Assembly (NCBI GenBank): GCA_028700975.1
Contig: JAQVRQ010000004.1
Coordinates: forward strand, 1 to 62,141
Origin: Bacteroidales bacterium
Lineage (GTDB): Bacteria; Bacteroidota; Bacteroidia; Bacteroidales; UBA932
Length of the DNA stretch: 62,141 nucleotides
Direction: 5' to 3'
A program made the translations under genes and the position numbers. Below, in pieces: positions 38,318 to 47,887 of the stretch; positions within the stretch are counted from its first letter, which is position 1, and every line of letters starts with the position of its first letter. The notes beneath the pieces are model-generated. The model was not told where the DNA came from and searched no databases. It worked only from the letters and a program-made list of their open reading frames with translations.

Positions 38318-40666
38318 ATGAAAAGAGTACACATCACATACACATTGACATTTATAATCTTAGTACTTGCAGAAATTTCCTCTCCAAATATCTCCTTGGG
38401 ACAACAGAAAACAACTGCTAAAGAGAGAGAGAACATAAGGACAATTGAGATTGACGAGCTCGTTGTCAGGGGAGGCAGAGTGAAGTACAGAAATAAAGGG
38501 AACCCAGCGGTTGAACTCATTGACAGCGTTGTAGCATATAAAGAGAGAAATCGAAGCACAAATTTCAACTCCCTTAAATATCAAAAATATGAAAAGATTG
38601 TCTTCTCATTTACAAACGTAAGCGAAAGAATTCAGTCAATGAAGCTGCTAAATAAATTCAGGTTTATCTTTGATAATATGGATACTACCAGAAGTCCCGG
38701 CAGAGCAGTTCTTCCAATGTACATTCGTGAAAGACTTTCAGACTTTGCATACGATGGAGATAGTAAAATTGCCAATGAAATAGTCCGGGGAGAGAGGATG
38801 GTCACTTTTGAGGAGCATATGGACGAACAAGGATTGGGAGAGTGGTTAAACTATCTGTACGAAGAGGTAGATCTTTATGAGAACAATATTCTTTTTCTCA
38901 CAAATAAATTCATAAGCCCCATCTCTCCATCTGCGCCCACATTTTACAGATACTATATTACAGATACAACTACAAGTGATAATGAGAGGTGTACAAGACT
39001 TTTTTTTACCCCGAGAAACAAAACAGACTTTCTGTTTCAAGGATATCTTTACATCACTATGGACGGAACTTATGCTGTAAAAAGAGCTGAAATTGAAGTG
39101 AATAAAAATATCAATCTTAACTGGATAAAAGAGAGCAGAATAGTCCAAGAGTTCAAACGCACCGGCGAGGGAGGATGGATACTTGACAAAAATGAGACAT
39201 CAATTGATCTTGGATATAACAAAAGCGGGCTTGGGATCTTTGGTCAGAGATCCGTTTCATACAGAGACTATACATTTAATCAACCAATCCCTAGAATCTA
39301 TCTTGCACAACATAATCCAAGAGCAGATTCTGTATTTTCAAAGGGAGAAGAGTTCTGGAGCAATAACAGACATCAGGAGCTATCCAAGTCTGAAAAGGGT
39401 ATATATGAGACATCGGACTCATTAAAAAAGATGCCCACATTCAGAAGGATAATGAATTTGACAAGGATAATTCTAGCCAGTTATCACGATTTTGGCAAAT
39501 TTGAGCTTGGCCCTATGAGTACTTTCTACAGTTATAATCCCACAGAGGGCTCCAGAGTGAGAGTCGGAGGAATGACAACTACAGATTTCAGTAAAAGAGT
39601 CAATTTAGATGGACATATTTCATACGGATTCAGAGATAAGCAGTTCAAATACAAGCTTGGGACAACCATATCTTTAACAAACAGAAGTATTTATGAATTC
39701 CCTGTAAGAAGCTTGAGATTTAGTATCCAAAAAGAGACTAAAGTTCCGGGAGTTGAGCTCTATTTTGTTCACGAAGGGAGTGCATACCTATCAATAAGCC
39801 GAGGAATTGACGACAAGTTATTCTACAACAAAAGTATCAAAGCAGAGTATTTTCACGAATTTGAAAACCATTTTTCATACAAACTTGGGTATAACTTCAC
39901 AAGGCAAAAACCTGGCGGTAGCCTTGATTTTGGAGAGAGTAGCAAGATTGATATTGGAGAGGTAAGCTTAGACCTCAGATATGCACCAAATGAACAATTT
40001 TACCAGAAAAGAACCTTTAGAACCCCAATAGCAAACAAATACCCAATTTTACAATTGAACTATACTCTTGGGAATAAAATACTCGGCGGTGATTTCAATT
40101 ATCATTTTATCAGATTCAACGCTAGCAAAAGATTTTATCCTTCAGTTATTGGATACACAGACGCTGTTTTTGAAAGTGGATTAGTACTTGGTAATCTCCC
40201 CTTCCCTTTGCTTGAAATGCACAATGCAAATCAATCATATATCTATCAAGCAACCACCTATAACCTTATGAATTTCCTGGAATTTGTAAGCGATAAATAT
40301 GCATCACTTTTTGTTGATCACAACTTTAATGGTTTCTTACTGAATAAAATTCCTCTCATTAAACATCTTGGCCTAAGAGAGATTGTCACATTTAAGGTAT
40401 TATACGGCGGGCTTAATGACCATAACAATCCAAATATCCGTCAATCATCTCCTGCTGCAGAATCCTGGTTAATGCCCCTTCCAAAAGACAAAGATGGCAA
40501 TCCTGCAACATTTACTCTGGACAAAGGACCCTATATTGAAGTTAGCGTTGGAATCGGTAATATATTTAAACTCCTGAGAGTAGACCTTGTAAGGAGAGTC
40601 ACATATCTGGACAATCCAAATATTACCAAATGGGGGGTAAGGTTTAGACTAAAATTTGATCTGTAA
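38318..40666 (+). CDS. DUF5686 family protein
   Basis: AVELIDSVVAYKERNRSTNFNSLKYQKYEKI; C-terminal barrel ending in WGVRFRLKFDL. Confidence 0.8.
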   Translation: MKRVHITYTLTFIILVLAEISSPNISLGQQKTTAKERENIRTIEIDELVVRGGRVKYRNKGNPAVELIDSVVAYKERNRSTNFNSLKYQKYEKIVFSFTNVSERIQSMKLLNKFRFIFDNMDTTRSPGRAVLPMYIRERLSDFAYDGDSKIANEIVRGERMVTFEEHMDEQGLGEWLNYLYEEVDLYENNILFLTNKFISPISPSAPTFYRYYITDTTTSDNERCTRLFFTPRNKTDFLFQGYLYITMDGTYAVKRAEIEVNKNINLNWIKESRIVQEFKRTGEGGWILDKNETSIDLGYNKSGLGIFGQRSVSYRDYTFNQPIPRIYLAQHNPRADSVFSKGEEFWSNNRHQELSKSEKGIYETSDSLKKMPTFRRIMNLTRIILASYHDFGKFELGPMSTFYSYNPTEGSRVRVGGMTTTDFSKRVNLDGHISYGFRDKQFKYKLGTTISLTNRSIYEFPVRSLRFSIQKETKVPGVELYFVHEGSAYLSISRGIDDKLFYNKSIKAEYFHEFENHFSYKLGYNFTRQKPGGSLDFGESSKIDIGEVSLDLRYAPNEQFYQKRTFRTPIANKYPILQLNYTLGNKILGGDFNYHFIRFNASKRFYPSVIGYTDAVFESGLVLGNLPFPLLEMHNANQSYIYQATTYNLMNFLEFVSDKYASLFVDHNFNGFLLNKIPLIKHLGLREIVTFKVLYGGLNDHNNPNIRQSSPAAESWLMPLPKDKDGNPATFTLDKGPYIEVSVGIGNIFKLLRVDLVRRVTYLDNPNITKWGVRFRLKFDL

Positions 40667-40670
40667 TAGC

Positions 40671-40678
40671 TATATTTG
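40671..40678 (+). promoter_or_regulatory. -7 box TATATTTG
   Basis: TAnnTTTG upstream of ATG 40704. Confidence 0.4.
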
Positions 40679-40703
40679 AACCTACATCAAATAACTATGC
40701 TTA

Positions 40704-41795
40704 ATGAGATCAATTATTGTTAAGAGACTTTTTATAGCCACTATTTTAGTCGCACAGTTAATGCCCAATTTAGCTATATCTCAAAATCTGTTTACACTAG
40801 ACAATTACAGAATTCCACTCAATCAAAAATCTGCAATTATTGGAAAAGTACACAGACCATCTAATAACATAGAAAAATCTGCAAAGGTCAATTACAGCAT
40901 AATAATAGATACAGCCAATATTTTCCGGATTAACAACAATGGTGAGATTATGCTTCGTAGAGGTGTATCATTGACACCCGGAGAGCCTTTCAGATACTCA
41001 GTTACAATCTCAATAAAAGAGAAGCGAGGTGACAAAAGAGTTGAGATCAAAGAGATTGAATTAGTAAAAGATGAGTTCCTAAAAAATATGGTCGTTGCAC
41101 ACAGAGGAGCCTGGAAAGAGTCTATAGCACCTCAAAACTCAATACTAGCCCTTAAAAATGCTATGAAAATTGGGTGTTCCTGGAGTGAATTTGATCTATG
41201 GATGTCTGCAGATGGTGTCCCTGTATGCAATCACGATCCATCAATAAAAGGGCATATGGTAGAGTCATCACCCGCATCTCTTCTAACCTCTGTTGAATTG
41301 GCTCCGGGGGAGTACTTACCCACTTTAGAGCAGTACATAAAATGCGCAATGGAGCAGAATAAAACAGGACTTGTTGTTGAGATTAAACCTTCTGGTATTA
41401 GCCCGGAAAGAACTCTGGAACTAACTGATAAAGTTGTAAAAATGACACACGATCTTAAGGCCCAAGCCTGGGTATCTTATATTAGCTTTAGCTATGAATG
41501 CCTTGAGCGGGTTCTTGAGCTGGATCCACTCGCAAAAACGGCTTATCTGGGAAGTAACAAGAGCGTTGAAGATATCAGCAGCAGTGGTATGTGGGGCGTT
41601 GATTTCAATATAAGCCTGTTCAAAAAAGACCCTTTACTCGTTTCAAAAGCAAAAGAGAGAGGTTTAACCGTGAATGTATGGACAGTAAATTTGAAAGAGG
41701 ATCTAAATACGATGATTGATATGGGAGCAGATTTTATTACCACAAATGAGCCTGAGCTTTTATTCAAAATACTAAAAGAGAGAGAAAATAAATAA
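40704..41795 (+). CDS. Glycerophosphodiester phosphodiesterase family protein
   Basis: VAHRGAWKESIAPQNSILAL, EFDLWMSADGVPVCNHD, VNVWTVN, GADFITTNEPE. Confidence 0.92.
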   Translation: MRSIIVKRLFIATILVAQLMPNLAISQNLFTLDNYRIPLNQKSAIIGKVHRPSNNIEKSAKVNYSIIIDTANIFRINNNGEIMLRRGVSLTPGEPFRYSVTISIKEKRGDKRVEIKEIELVKDEFLKNMVVAHRGAWKESIAPQNSILALKNAMKIGCSWSEFDLWMSADGVPVCNHDPSIKGHMVESSPASLLTSVELAPGEYLPTLEQYIKCAMEQNKTGLVVEIKPSGISPERTLELTDKVVKMTHDLKAQAWVSYISFSYECLERVLELDPLAKTAYLGSNKSVEDISSSGMWGVDFNISLFKKDPLLVSKAKERGLTVNVWTVNLKEDLNTMIDMGADFITTNEPELLFKILKERENK

Positions 41796-41807
41796 AATTC
41801 AATTGAA

Positions 41808-42662
41808 ATGAAAAGAGTGATAATATCTATAATAGTTTTAATGCAATTTGCTGTGTCAGCCTCTCTTAATGGGCAAAATCACAAAGTATACAGCGAAAGC
41901 AAAGACAGAGAAATTTTTGCAAACTACATCTCTGTTATGAAGGGTAAAGAGAATCTTCCAATTGAAAAATTGATGGTTGAGACAGCAAAGTTCTTTTTAT
42001 CTGTTCCATATGTTGCACACACTCTTGAACTAGAGCCTGAGGGCCTTGTAATTAATCTACGAGGCCTGGATTGTACAACATTTGTTGAAACTGTGATTGC
42101 ACTATCCAAAACTATAAAAAGTGGTGAACCCTCATTTGAAAAATTTGGCAACAATCTGGCACTTGTTAGATATCGAGAGGGGAAAATCACCGGATACCAA
42201 GACAGACTCCATTACACAACAGACTGGATGTATGAAAATGAAAAGAAAGGGCTCATTACTAGAGTAATTCACACTCCTCAATGGACTAAACTTAATGTAG
42301 ATCTGAACATAATGTCTTCAAATCCGGATAAATACAAACAATTATCAGGAAACGAAGCTCTTACGTCACTAATAAAAGATAAGGAGAGGGAGATTACTTC
42401 GAGAGAGCACCTATACCTTCCTGCTAATAAAATTGAGAAGAACAAACATCTATTTAAAAGCGGCGATATAGTTGGTTTTACAACAAATATCAAGGGAGTT
42501 GATGTTAGTCATATGGGGATTATCTATAAAGAGGGCAGCCACCTATCATTTATTCACGCCTCTCTTTCGCACAAAAAGGTTCTTGTTAACAGAGAACCCC
42601 TTTCTGAATACATTAAAAAGACAAAAGGAACAGGGGTTGTTCTGGCAAGGGTTAATGAATAA
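41808..42662 (+). CDS. DUF1460 domain-containing protein (NlpC/P60-like amidase)
   Basis: GLDCTTFVETVIALS; DVSHMGIIYKEGSHLSFIHAS. Confidence 0.85.
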   Translation: MKRVIISIIVLMQFAVSASLNGQNHKVYSESKDREIFANYISVMKGKENLPIEKLMVETAKFFLSVPYVAHTLELEPEGLVINLRGLDCTTFVETVIALSKTIKSGEPSFEKFGNNLALVRYREGKITGYQDRLHYTTDWMYENEKKGLITRVIHTPQWTKLNVDLNIMSSNPDKYKQLSGNEALTSLIKDKEREITSREHLYLPANKIEKNKHLFKSGDIVGFTTNIKGVDVSHMGIIYKEGSHLSFIHASLSHKKVLVNREPLSEYIKKTKGTGVVLARVNE

Positions 42663-42663
42663 A

Positions 42664-44202
42664 CTATTTTTTAAATATCGCTCCAAGAATCCCTCTTACT
42701 ATTTGAGTACCTACACTTCTGCCAATACTGGTAGCAGCAGATCCTAATGCTTTATCAAGTGCAGATTTTGAATTTCCCCTTCTTTGAGTTGAGTTGCTCC
42801 TACGATATTCCCTGTCAAATTCTTTCTCTCTCTTTAAATCCTCCTTCTTTCGCTGCAACTCTACTTCTAACTCCTCAGCTGCAAGGCGCTCAACTTCCAC
42901 CCTTTTCTGCTCAAGTAGCCTTTCGTCAGTAATCCTTTCATAGGCCGACTCCCTGTCAAAGTTTCTCTCATACATTCCATATAGCCTGCTCTGTTTTATT
43001 ATGATCTCCCTTTGCTGAGGAGTTATCATACCTATCTGGCTCATAGGGAAGAGCATTTTTGCCCTCTCTACAACAGATGGAGCACCCTTATCGTCCAGAA
43101 AAGAGACGAGGGCCTCGCCAGTTCCCAGTTCAAGAATAGCCTGCTCTGTATCAAAAGCCGGATTTGTCCGAAAAGTTTGAGCTGCTGCTCTCACCACCTT
43201 CTGATCCTGAGGTGTAAATGCTCTCAAAGCGTGTTGAATTCTGTTTCCAAGCTGTCCAAGAATCTCAACAGGTATATCAGCCGGGGACTGAGAGATAAAA
43301 TAGACCCCCACCCCTTTGGACCTAATTAGTCTAACAACAAGTTCAACCTTCTCTTTAAGAGCCTTAGGAGCATCTTCAAACAACATATGAGCCTCGTCAA
43401 AGAAAAAGACAAATCTTGGTATTGGAAGGTCACCCACCTCAGGTAATTGATCATACAGTTCAGACAAAAGCCACAAAAGAAATGTTGAATATAGCTTAGG
43501 AGCCATCATAAGTTTATCGGCTGCAAGAATATTCAATACCCCCTTGCCACCCTCCATTTGAATAAGATCAAACACATTAAAAGCCGGCTCTCCAAAAAAT
43601 TTATCTGCACCCTGACTTTCCAGTGAAAGAAGAGCACGTTGAATTGCTCCAATACTAGCTGTTGAGATATTACCATAAATTGATGTGTACTCCTTTGCAT
43701 TTCTGGATGTCCAATCCAACATCGCCCTCAAGTCCTTAATATCAATAAGCAGAAGTTGCTTCTCATCGGCAATTCTGAATACAATGTTAAGCACCCCCTC
43801 CTGAGTTTCGTTCAAGTTCATAAGTCGTGCAAGTAGAAGCGGACCCATCTCTGAAATAGTAGTTCTCATAGGGTGCCCCTGCTCTCCAAAAACATCAAAA
43901 AATCTCACAGGTGCCCCTGTAAAAACAAGAGAGGCTGGATCCATTCCAAACTCCTTAATTCTGTCACCGATAAACTTATTAATAGCACCTGTCTGACTTA
44001 CACCTGATAGGTCACCCTTCATATCTGCAAGAAAACAGGGAATACCCAAATTACTAAAAGACTCAGCCAGCACCTGGAGAGAAACAGTTTTTCCTGTCCC
44101 GGTTGCTCCGGCTATAAGGCCGTGTCTGTTTACCATTTTGGGATTCATATAGAGAGGAGACGCGGCGTGTGCTACATACAATTTGTTATCTATATCACTC
44201 AT
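42664..44202 (-). CDS. HerA-like helicase (DUF853)
   Basis: [15 protein letters not shown] Walker [13 protein letters not shown] Walker B; start [13 protein letters not shown] at 44202 (ORF-track start at 44403 runs into the repeat region). Confidence 0.9.
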   Translation of the reverse strand: MSDIDNKLYVAHAASPLYMNPKMVNRHGLIAGATGTGKTVSLQVLAESFSNLGIPCFLADMKGDLSGVSQTGAINKFIGDRIKEFGMDPASLVFTGAPVRFFDVFGEQGHPMRTTISEMGPLLLARLMNLNETQEGVLNIVFRIADEKQLLLIDIKDLRAMLDWTSRNAKEYTSIYGNISTASIGAIQRALLSLESQGADKFFGEPAFNVFDLIQMEGGKGVLNILAADKLMMAPKLYSTFLLWLLSELYDQLPEVGDLPIPRFVFFFDEAHMLFEDAPKALKEKVELVVRLIRSKGVGVYFISQSPADIPVEILGQLGNRIQHALRAFTPQDQKVVRAAAQTFRTNPAFDTEQAILELGTGEALVSFLDDKGAPSVVERAKMLFPMSQIGMITPQQREIIIKQSRLYGMYERNFDRESAYERITDERLLEQKRVEVERLAAEELEVELQRKKEDLKREKEFDREYRRSNSTQRRGNSKSALDKALGSAATSIGRSVGTQIVRGILGAIFKK

Positions 44203-44335
44203 AATAGCTCTAGATTTTATTGAGTTAAATATACAAATAATAAATCTAATCCTTCCCCGGTCAATCGCAGCCCCTCCAGAACCAGAAATCCGGCCAAAGG
44301 CCGTATAAACTGCGCAGCACCATATAAATCCTCGC

Positions 44336-44371
44336 AATGCGATTTTCATCCACAATGCGATTTTCATCCAC
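44336..44371. repeat. Tandem 2 x 18-bp repeat AATGCGATTTTCATCCAC
   Basis: Perfect copies 44336-44353 and 44354-44371. Confidence 0.9.
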
Positions 44372-44640
44372 AAATCTACGGACTGCACACTACCCCCCCG
44401 CACGACTGTAACAAGCTGAATAAGTGATCATTAACACTTTAACCGAGGGGTTACCCCTCGGTTAAAGTGTCAAGTCGCACAAAATAAACAAGTTGCAGCC
44501 GTCCGTGATTCAATATTTCTGGCAGATCTTACTGTATGCCCTTTCACAGAGTAATCCGCATAACTGAAGGAGTCTCCGCCACAGCGAATGAAGTGAGCGA
44601 GGAGGAAAAACTCCGGAAGTTGTGCGGATACTCGGTGAAT
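44367..44640. repeat. Long direct repeat, copy A (274 bp)
   Basis: Near-identical to 44712-44983; one substitution seen at 44380 versus 44725 and a short indel/substitution cluster near 44532. Confidence 0.92.
44434..44470. terminator. 37-bp perfect hairpin, copy A
   Basis: ACACTTTAACCGAGGGGT-T-ACCCCTCGGTTAAAGTGT, 18-bp arms; role as terminator is inferred. Confidence 0.6.
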
Positions 44641-44650
44641 ACAGTAAGAT
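44526..44650. repeat. 125-bp imperfect palindromic element bounded by 12-bp inverted repeats
   Basis: ATCTTACTGTAT (44526-44537) / ATACAGTAAGAT (44639-44650), with inner arms ATCCGCATAACT / AGTTGTGCGGAT. Confidence 0.6.
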
Positions 44651-44662
44651 TGACAGATATAA

Positions 44663-44714
44663 ACTGAAGGAGTCTCCGCCACAGCGAATGAAGTGAGCGA
44701 GGAGGAAAAACTCC
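44663..44714. repeat. Third copy of the 52-bp core ACTGAAGGAGTCTCCGCC...GGAAAAACTCC
   Basis: Other copies at 44563-44614 and 44906-44957. Confidence 0.9.
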
Positions 44715-44983
44715 ACAAATCTACTGACTGCACACTACCCCCCCGCACGACTGTAACAAGCTGAATAAGTGATCATTAACACTTTAACCGAGGGGTTACC
44801 CCTCGGTTAAAGTGTCAAGTCGCACAAAATAAACAAGTTGCAGCCGTCCGTGATTCAATATTTCTGGCAGATCTTACTATACCCTTTCACAGAGTAATCC
44901 GCATAACTGAAGGAGTCTCCGCCACAGCGAATGAAGTGAGCGAGGAGGAAAAACTCCGGAAGTTGTGCGGATACTCGGTGAAT
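44712..44983. repeat. Long direct repeat, copy B (272 bp)
   Basis: Offset 345 bp from copy A. Confidence 0.92.
44779..44815. terminator. 37-bp perfect hairpin, copy B
   Basis: Identical to copy A hairpin. Confidence 0.6.
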
Positions 44984-45162
44984 GAGTTTGAAATCATTTT
45001 TTATTTACACTTTAAGGTTTGACTAAGTTTATTAAACACACATAGTACACTATTTTACTTATTTATATAGTTTTTCTTTATTTACACTACGTTTTTGATG
45101 TTTGATTTTTTTAATTATCTTGCGACCCTGAAAAACTGAGCAATTAAAATTCATCGATCTGA

Positions 45163-46704
45163 ATGATACTACACGAGCAATTCATTAGAATGGCCAAGAG
45201 CAATCCCTCAAAATTGGCCATAATTGACAGAACCCTTGACAGAAGAGTCACATATTCAAAAGCTCTTATTGGGGCAATTATTTTAAGCAAAAGATTCAAA
45301 AAGTACGAAAAAGGCTTTGTAGGGATAATGGTTCCTACATCAGCCGGCTGTGCATTGGCTACTCTGGGAGTGCTAATGAGCGGAAGAACTCCGGTGATGA
45401 TTAATTACTCAACTGGTGCAGAGAGTAATGCAAGATACGCACAACAAAAATGTGGCTTAACTACAATAATAACCTCAAAGGCACTGCTGGACAAGTTGGG
45501 TTGTCCCGTGATTGAGGGTATGGTATTTATGGAAGACTTAATGGCAAGCATAGGGACTGGCGAAAAAATCCAAGCTGCACTCATTAGCAAACTTCCTACC
45601 TCTGCAATAATTAACCTTACCTATAAGGGAAAAGAGGATGACGTTGTTGCTATGCTATTTACCAGCGGCAGCGAGAAAGATCCAAAGGCAGTTCCACTAA
45701 CAAACAAAAACATTTCATCAAATATTGAGAGCTTCGGTAGTTATGTAGGAATATCAGATAAGGACACTATTCTGGCAAATCTTGTCTTTTTTCACATTTT
45801 TGGATTGACCGTAAATCTCTGGGTGCCATTTTACTATGGCATAACAATGATAACATATGCAAATCCGCTTGATTTTCAAACAGTGAGCAAAATTGCACGA
45901 GAAGAGAAGCCAACAATGATGGTAGGAACGCCCAGTTTTTTCTGGGGCTATCTCCATAAATCTGAACCCGGTGATTTTAAATCTGTAAGGATTATGGTAT
46001 CAGGAGCAGATAAATGTCCCGATGCACTACGAGAAGGCTATATAAAGAAGCACGGAGTCACCCTGCTTGAGGGCTATGGAGCGACTGAAACTTCACCAGT
46101 AATCTCTGTAAACTCACATCAATTCAACAGACCCGGAAGTACAGGCAAGCCTATACCAGGCGTGAAAGTTAGAATTGAACATCTTGAAAGCGGAGAGGAG
46201 TGTAAAGCGGGAGAGGTGGGAAAGATACTCGTTAAAGGGCCATCTGTAATGGGAGGATATTTCAGAGACCCTGAACAAACATCTGAGGCTCTTAAGGATG
46301 GCTGGTACAACACAGGAGATATGGGCTATTTTGATTCGGATGGTTACCTCTTCCACTCAGGAAGATTTAAGAGGTTTGTAAAAATTGGCGGAGAGATGGT
46401 CTCACTTGTTAAGGTAGAGAATACTCTTGAAAAGCATCTTCCTACAGGGGTATCTTGCTGTGTGGTAGATGTTCACGACCAAGTAAGAGGTTCATCAATT
46501 ATTGCAACTGTAACAATAGAGGTCAATAAGTCAGAAATTCTAAAAAAGATGGGCGAGGAGCTACCTAATATCGCACTGCCAAAACATTTTATTGTAATTA
46601 GGGAGCTTCCGATGATGGGGACAGGGAAAATCGATTTTAGGAGTGTCTCCAAAATAGTTCAGGAGATATTTGATAATCCAGAAAAACTTGACAAACCTGA
46701 GTAA
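45163..46704 (+). CDS. AMP-binding acyl-CoA/acyl-ACP synthetase (Aas ligase-domain-like)
   Basis: MLFTSGSEKDPKAVPLTNKNI, GYGATETSPVIS, GWYNTGDMGYFDSDGYL, GTGKIDFR. Confidence 0.9.
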   Translation: MILHEQFIRMAKSNPSKLAIIDRTLDRRVTYSKALIGAIILSKRFKKYEKGFVGIMVPTSAGCALATLGVLMSGRTPVMINYSTGAESNARYAQQKCGLTTIITSKALLDKLGCPVIEGMVFMEDLMASIGTGEKIQAALISKLPTSAIINLTYKGKEDDVVAMLFTSGSEKDPKAVPLTNKNISSNIESFGSYVGISDKDTILANLVFFHIFGLTVNLWVPFYYGITMITYANPLDFQTVSKIAREEKPTMMVGTPSFFWGYLHKSEPGDFKSVRIMVSGADKCPDALREGYIKKHGVTLLEGYGATETSPVISVNSHQFNRPGSTGKPIPGVKVRIEHLESGEECKAGEVGKILVKGPSVMGGYFRDPEQTSEALKDGWYNTGDMGYFDSDGYLFHSGRFKRFVKIGGEMVSLVKVENTLEKHLPTGVSCCVVDVHDQVRGSSIIATVTIEVNKSEILKKMGEELPNIALPKHFIVIRELPMMGTGKIDFRSVSKIVQEIFDNPEKLDKPE

Positions 46705-46727
46705 AAAGGTGCAACAATTTATTTCTT

Positions 46728-46763
46728 AAATCGTCTTTGTAATTATGAAGACGATTTTTTTAT
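46728..46763 (+). terminator. Terminator-like hairpin overlapping the start codon of the next gene
   Basis: AAATCGTCTT-TGTAATTATG-AAGACGATTT followed by a T run. Confidence 0.6.
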
Positions 46764-47836
46764 ATTTAACTTGTATCTTAATACTCACATCTAGTTTAGT
46801 TTACAGCCAGAATCCAAATTTGGAAAGCTATTTAAAATCTCTCAAAAAAGAGGGAGAAGAGCCTGTATCGTTTGTTTTAAACAAACTTAAAGAATACGAT
46901 TTAATAATATTCGACGATGCACTCCACAACTCAAAAAATCCTTTTGATTATTACCAAACACTTATACAATCTTCATCCGGAGAAATAGACTATGTATTTA
47001 TTGAAGTTTTTGGAATATCTGCTCAGGAGCAACTTGATTCATTTATATACAACTCAGTATCTGACACATCAATACTTATAAAAGCATTTCAAGACGACTT
47101 TAGCGGTAACGGCTTAAGGTACAAAACATACCTGGACCTGCTTGAAACAATAAGAGTTCACAATATTTCACAATCAACTCAAAACAAAATCAGGGCAGTG
47201 GGTGTTGACCTGCCTATATGGTGGGAGGCTATTAATACCAGAAAGGAGTACGACATTTTTCTTACCTCTTTAGCCTCACGTGACTACTTTATGTATCTCT
47301 CTATTATTGAGAAAATGGATAGATTTACAACCGGAAAAAAGGGGATATTCCTTACTAACACGAGACACTCATACAAAAATATCCGACGAAAAGATGGCGA
47401 ACCATATTGGAATACCGGAACCTTTTTTACCCATTTTAATCCTCAAAAAAGTTATTCAGTCCGTTTTCACAATCTTCTTCTGAACATTACTGGAAGTAAC
47501 AACATTACCGAGAAGAAATCTGCACAAGGATTAGATAGGATTACATATAATTGGGTTCAACCCGATGAGGGAAGATGGGAGGAGGCTTTTATTGAGAATG
47601 GAGAGAAGAGTGTTGCAATACCAATAAAAGGTAACATTTTCGGAAACACAAAATATATTGGAAACCATATGCTTGATGTCTTGGAGGGTGAAAAAATGGA
47701 GAATGCCTGGGATGCCGTCATATTTCTTAAACCTGTAAAAAAACTTGAAAGTAGTGAAAAAACAAACTTTATGGTAACACCAAAATTCGAAAGAGAGTTA
47801 GAGCGAAGAAGACTGATAATTAATGGAAAGATTTAG
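46745..47836 (+). CDS. Secreted EreA/ChaN-like (TIKI superfamily) hypothetical protein
   Basis: Signal peptide; IIFDDALHNSKNPFDYYQTLIQ...YVFIEVFG pattern; second His in TNTRHSY. Confidence 0.45.
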   Translation: MKTIFLYLTCILILTSSLVYSQNPNLESYLKSLKKEGEEPVSFVLNKLKEYDLIIFDDALHNSKNPFDYYQTLIQSSSGEIDYVFIEVFGISAQEQLDSFIYNSVSDTSILIKAFQDDFSGNGLRYKTYLDLLETIRVHNISQSTQNKIRAVGVDLPIWWEAINTRKEYDIFLTSLASRDYFMYLSIIEKMDRFTTGKKGIFLTNTRHSYKNIRRKDGEPYWNTGTFFTHFNPQKSYSVRFHNLLLNITGSNNITEKKSAQGLDRITYNWVQPDEGRWEEAFIENGEKSVAIPIKGNIFGNTKYIGNHMLDVLEGEKMENAWDAVIFLKPVKKLESSEKTNFMVTPKFERELERRRLIINGKI

Positions 47837-47887
47837 GTTTTTCCGACTCAATTTTGTAAATTGCATTTAGTTGAGGAAAAAACAAAA

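Noticed and set aside
44203-44403. ORF-track N-terminal extension of the HerA-like protein
   Set aside because: The extension covers the 18-bp tandem repeat and repeat copy A start; [13 protein letters not shown] at 44202 is the natural start.
44470-44748. Overlapping minus ORFs of 92 and 68 aa in the repeat region ([12 protein letters not shown]..., MEFFLLAHFIRC...)
   Set aside because: They coincide with duplicated palindromic sequence, show no domain signal, and look like translation of the repeats; treated as noncoding.
44367-44983. Invertible (phase-variable) promoter flanked by inverted repeats
   Set aside because: The two long repeats are direct, not inverted, and no invertase gene is nearby; the 37-bp palindromes are self-symmetric, so inversion cannot be supported from sequence.
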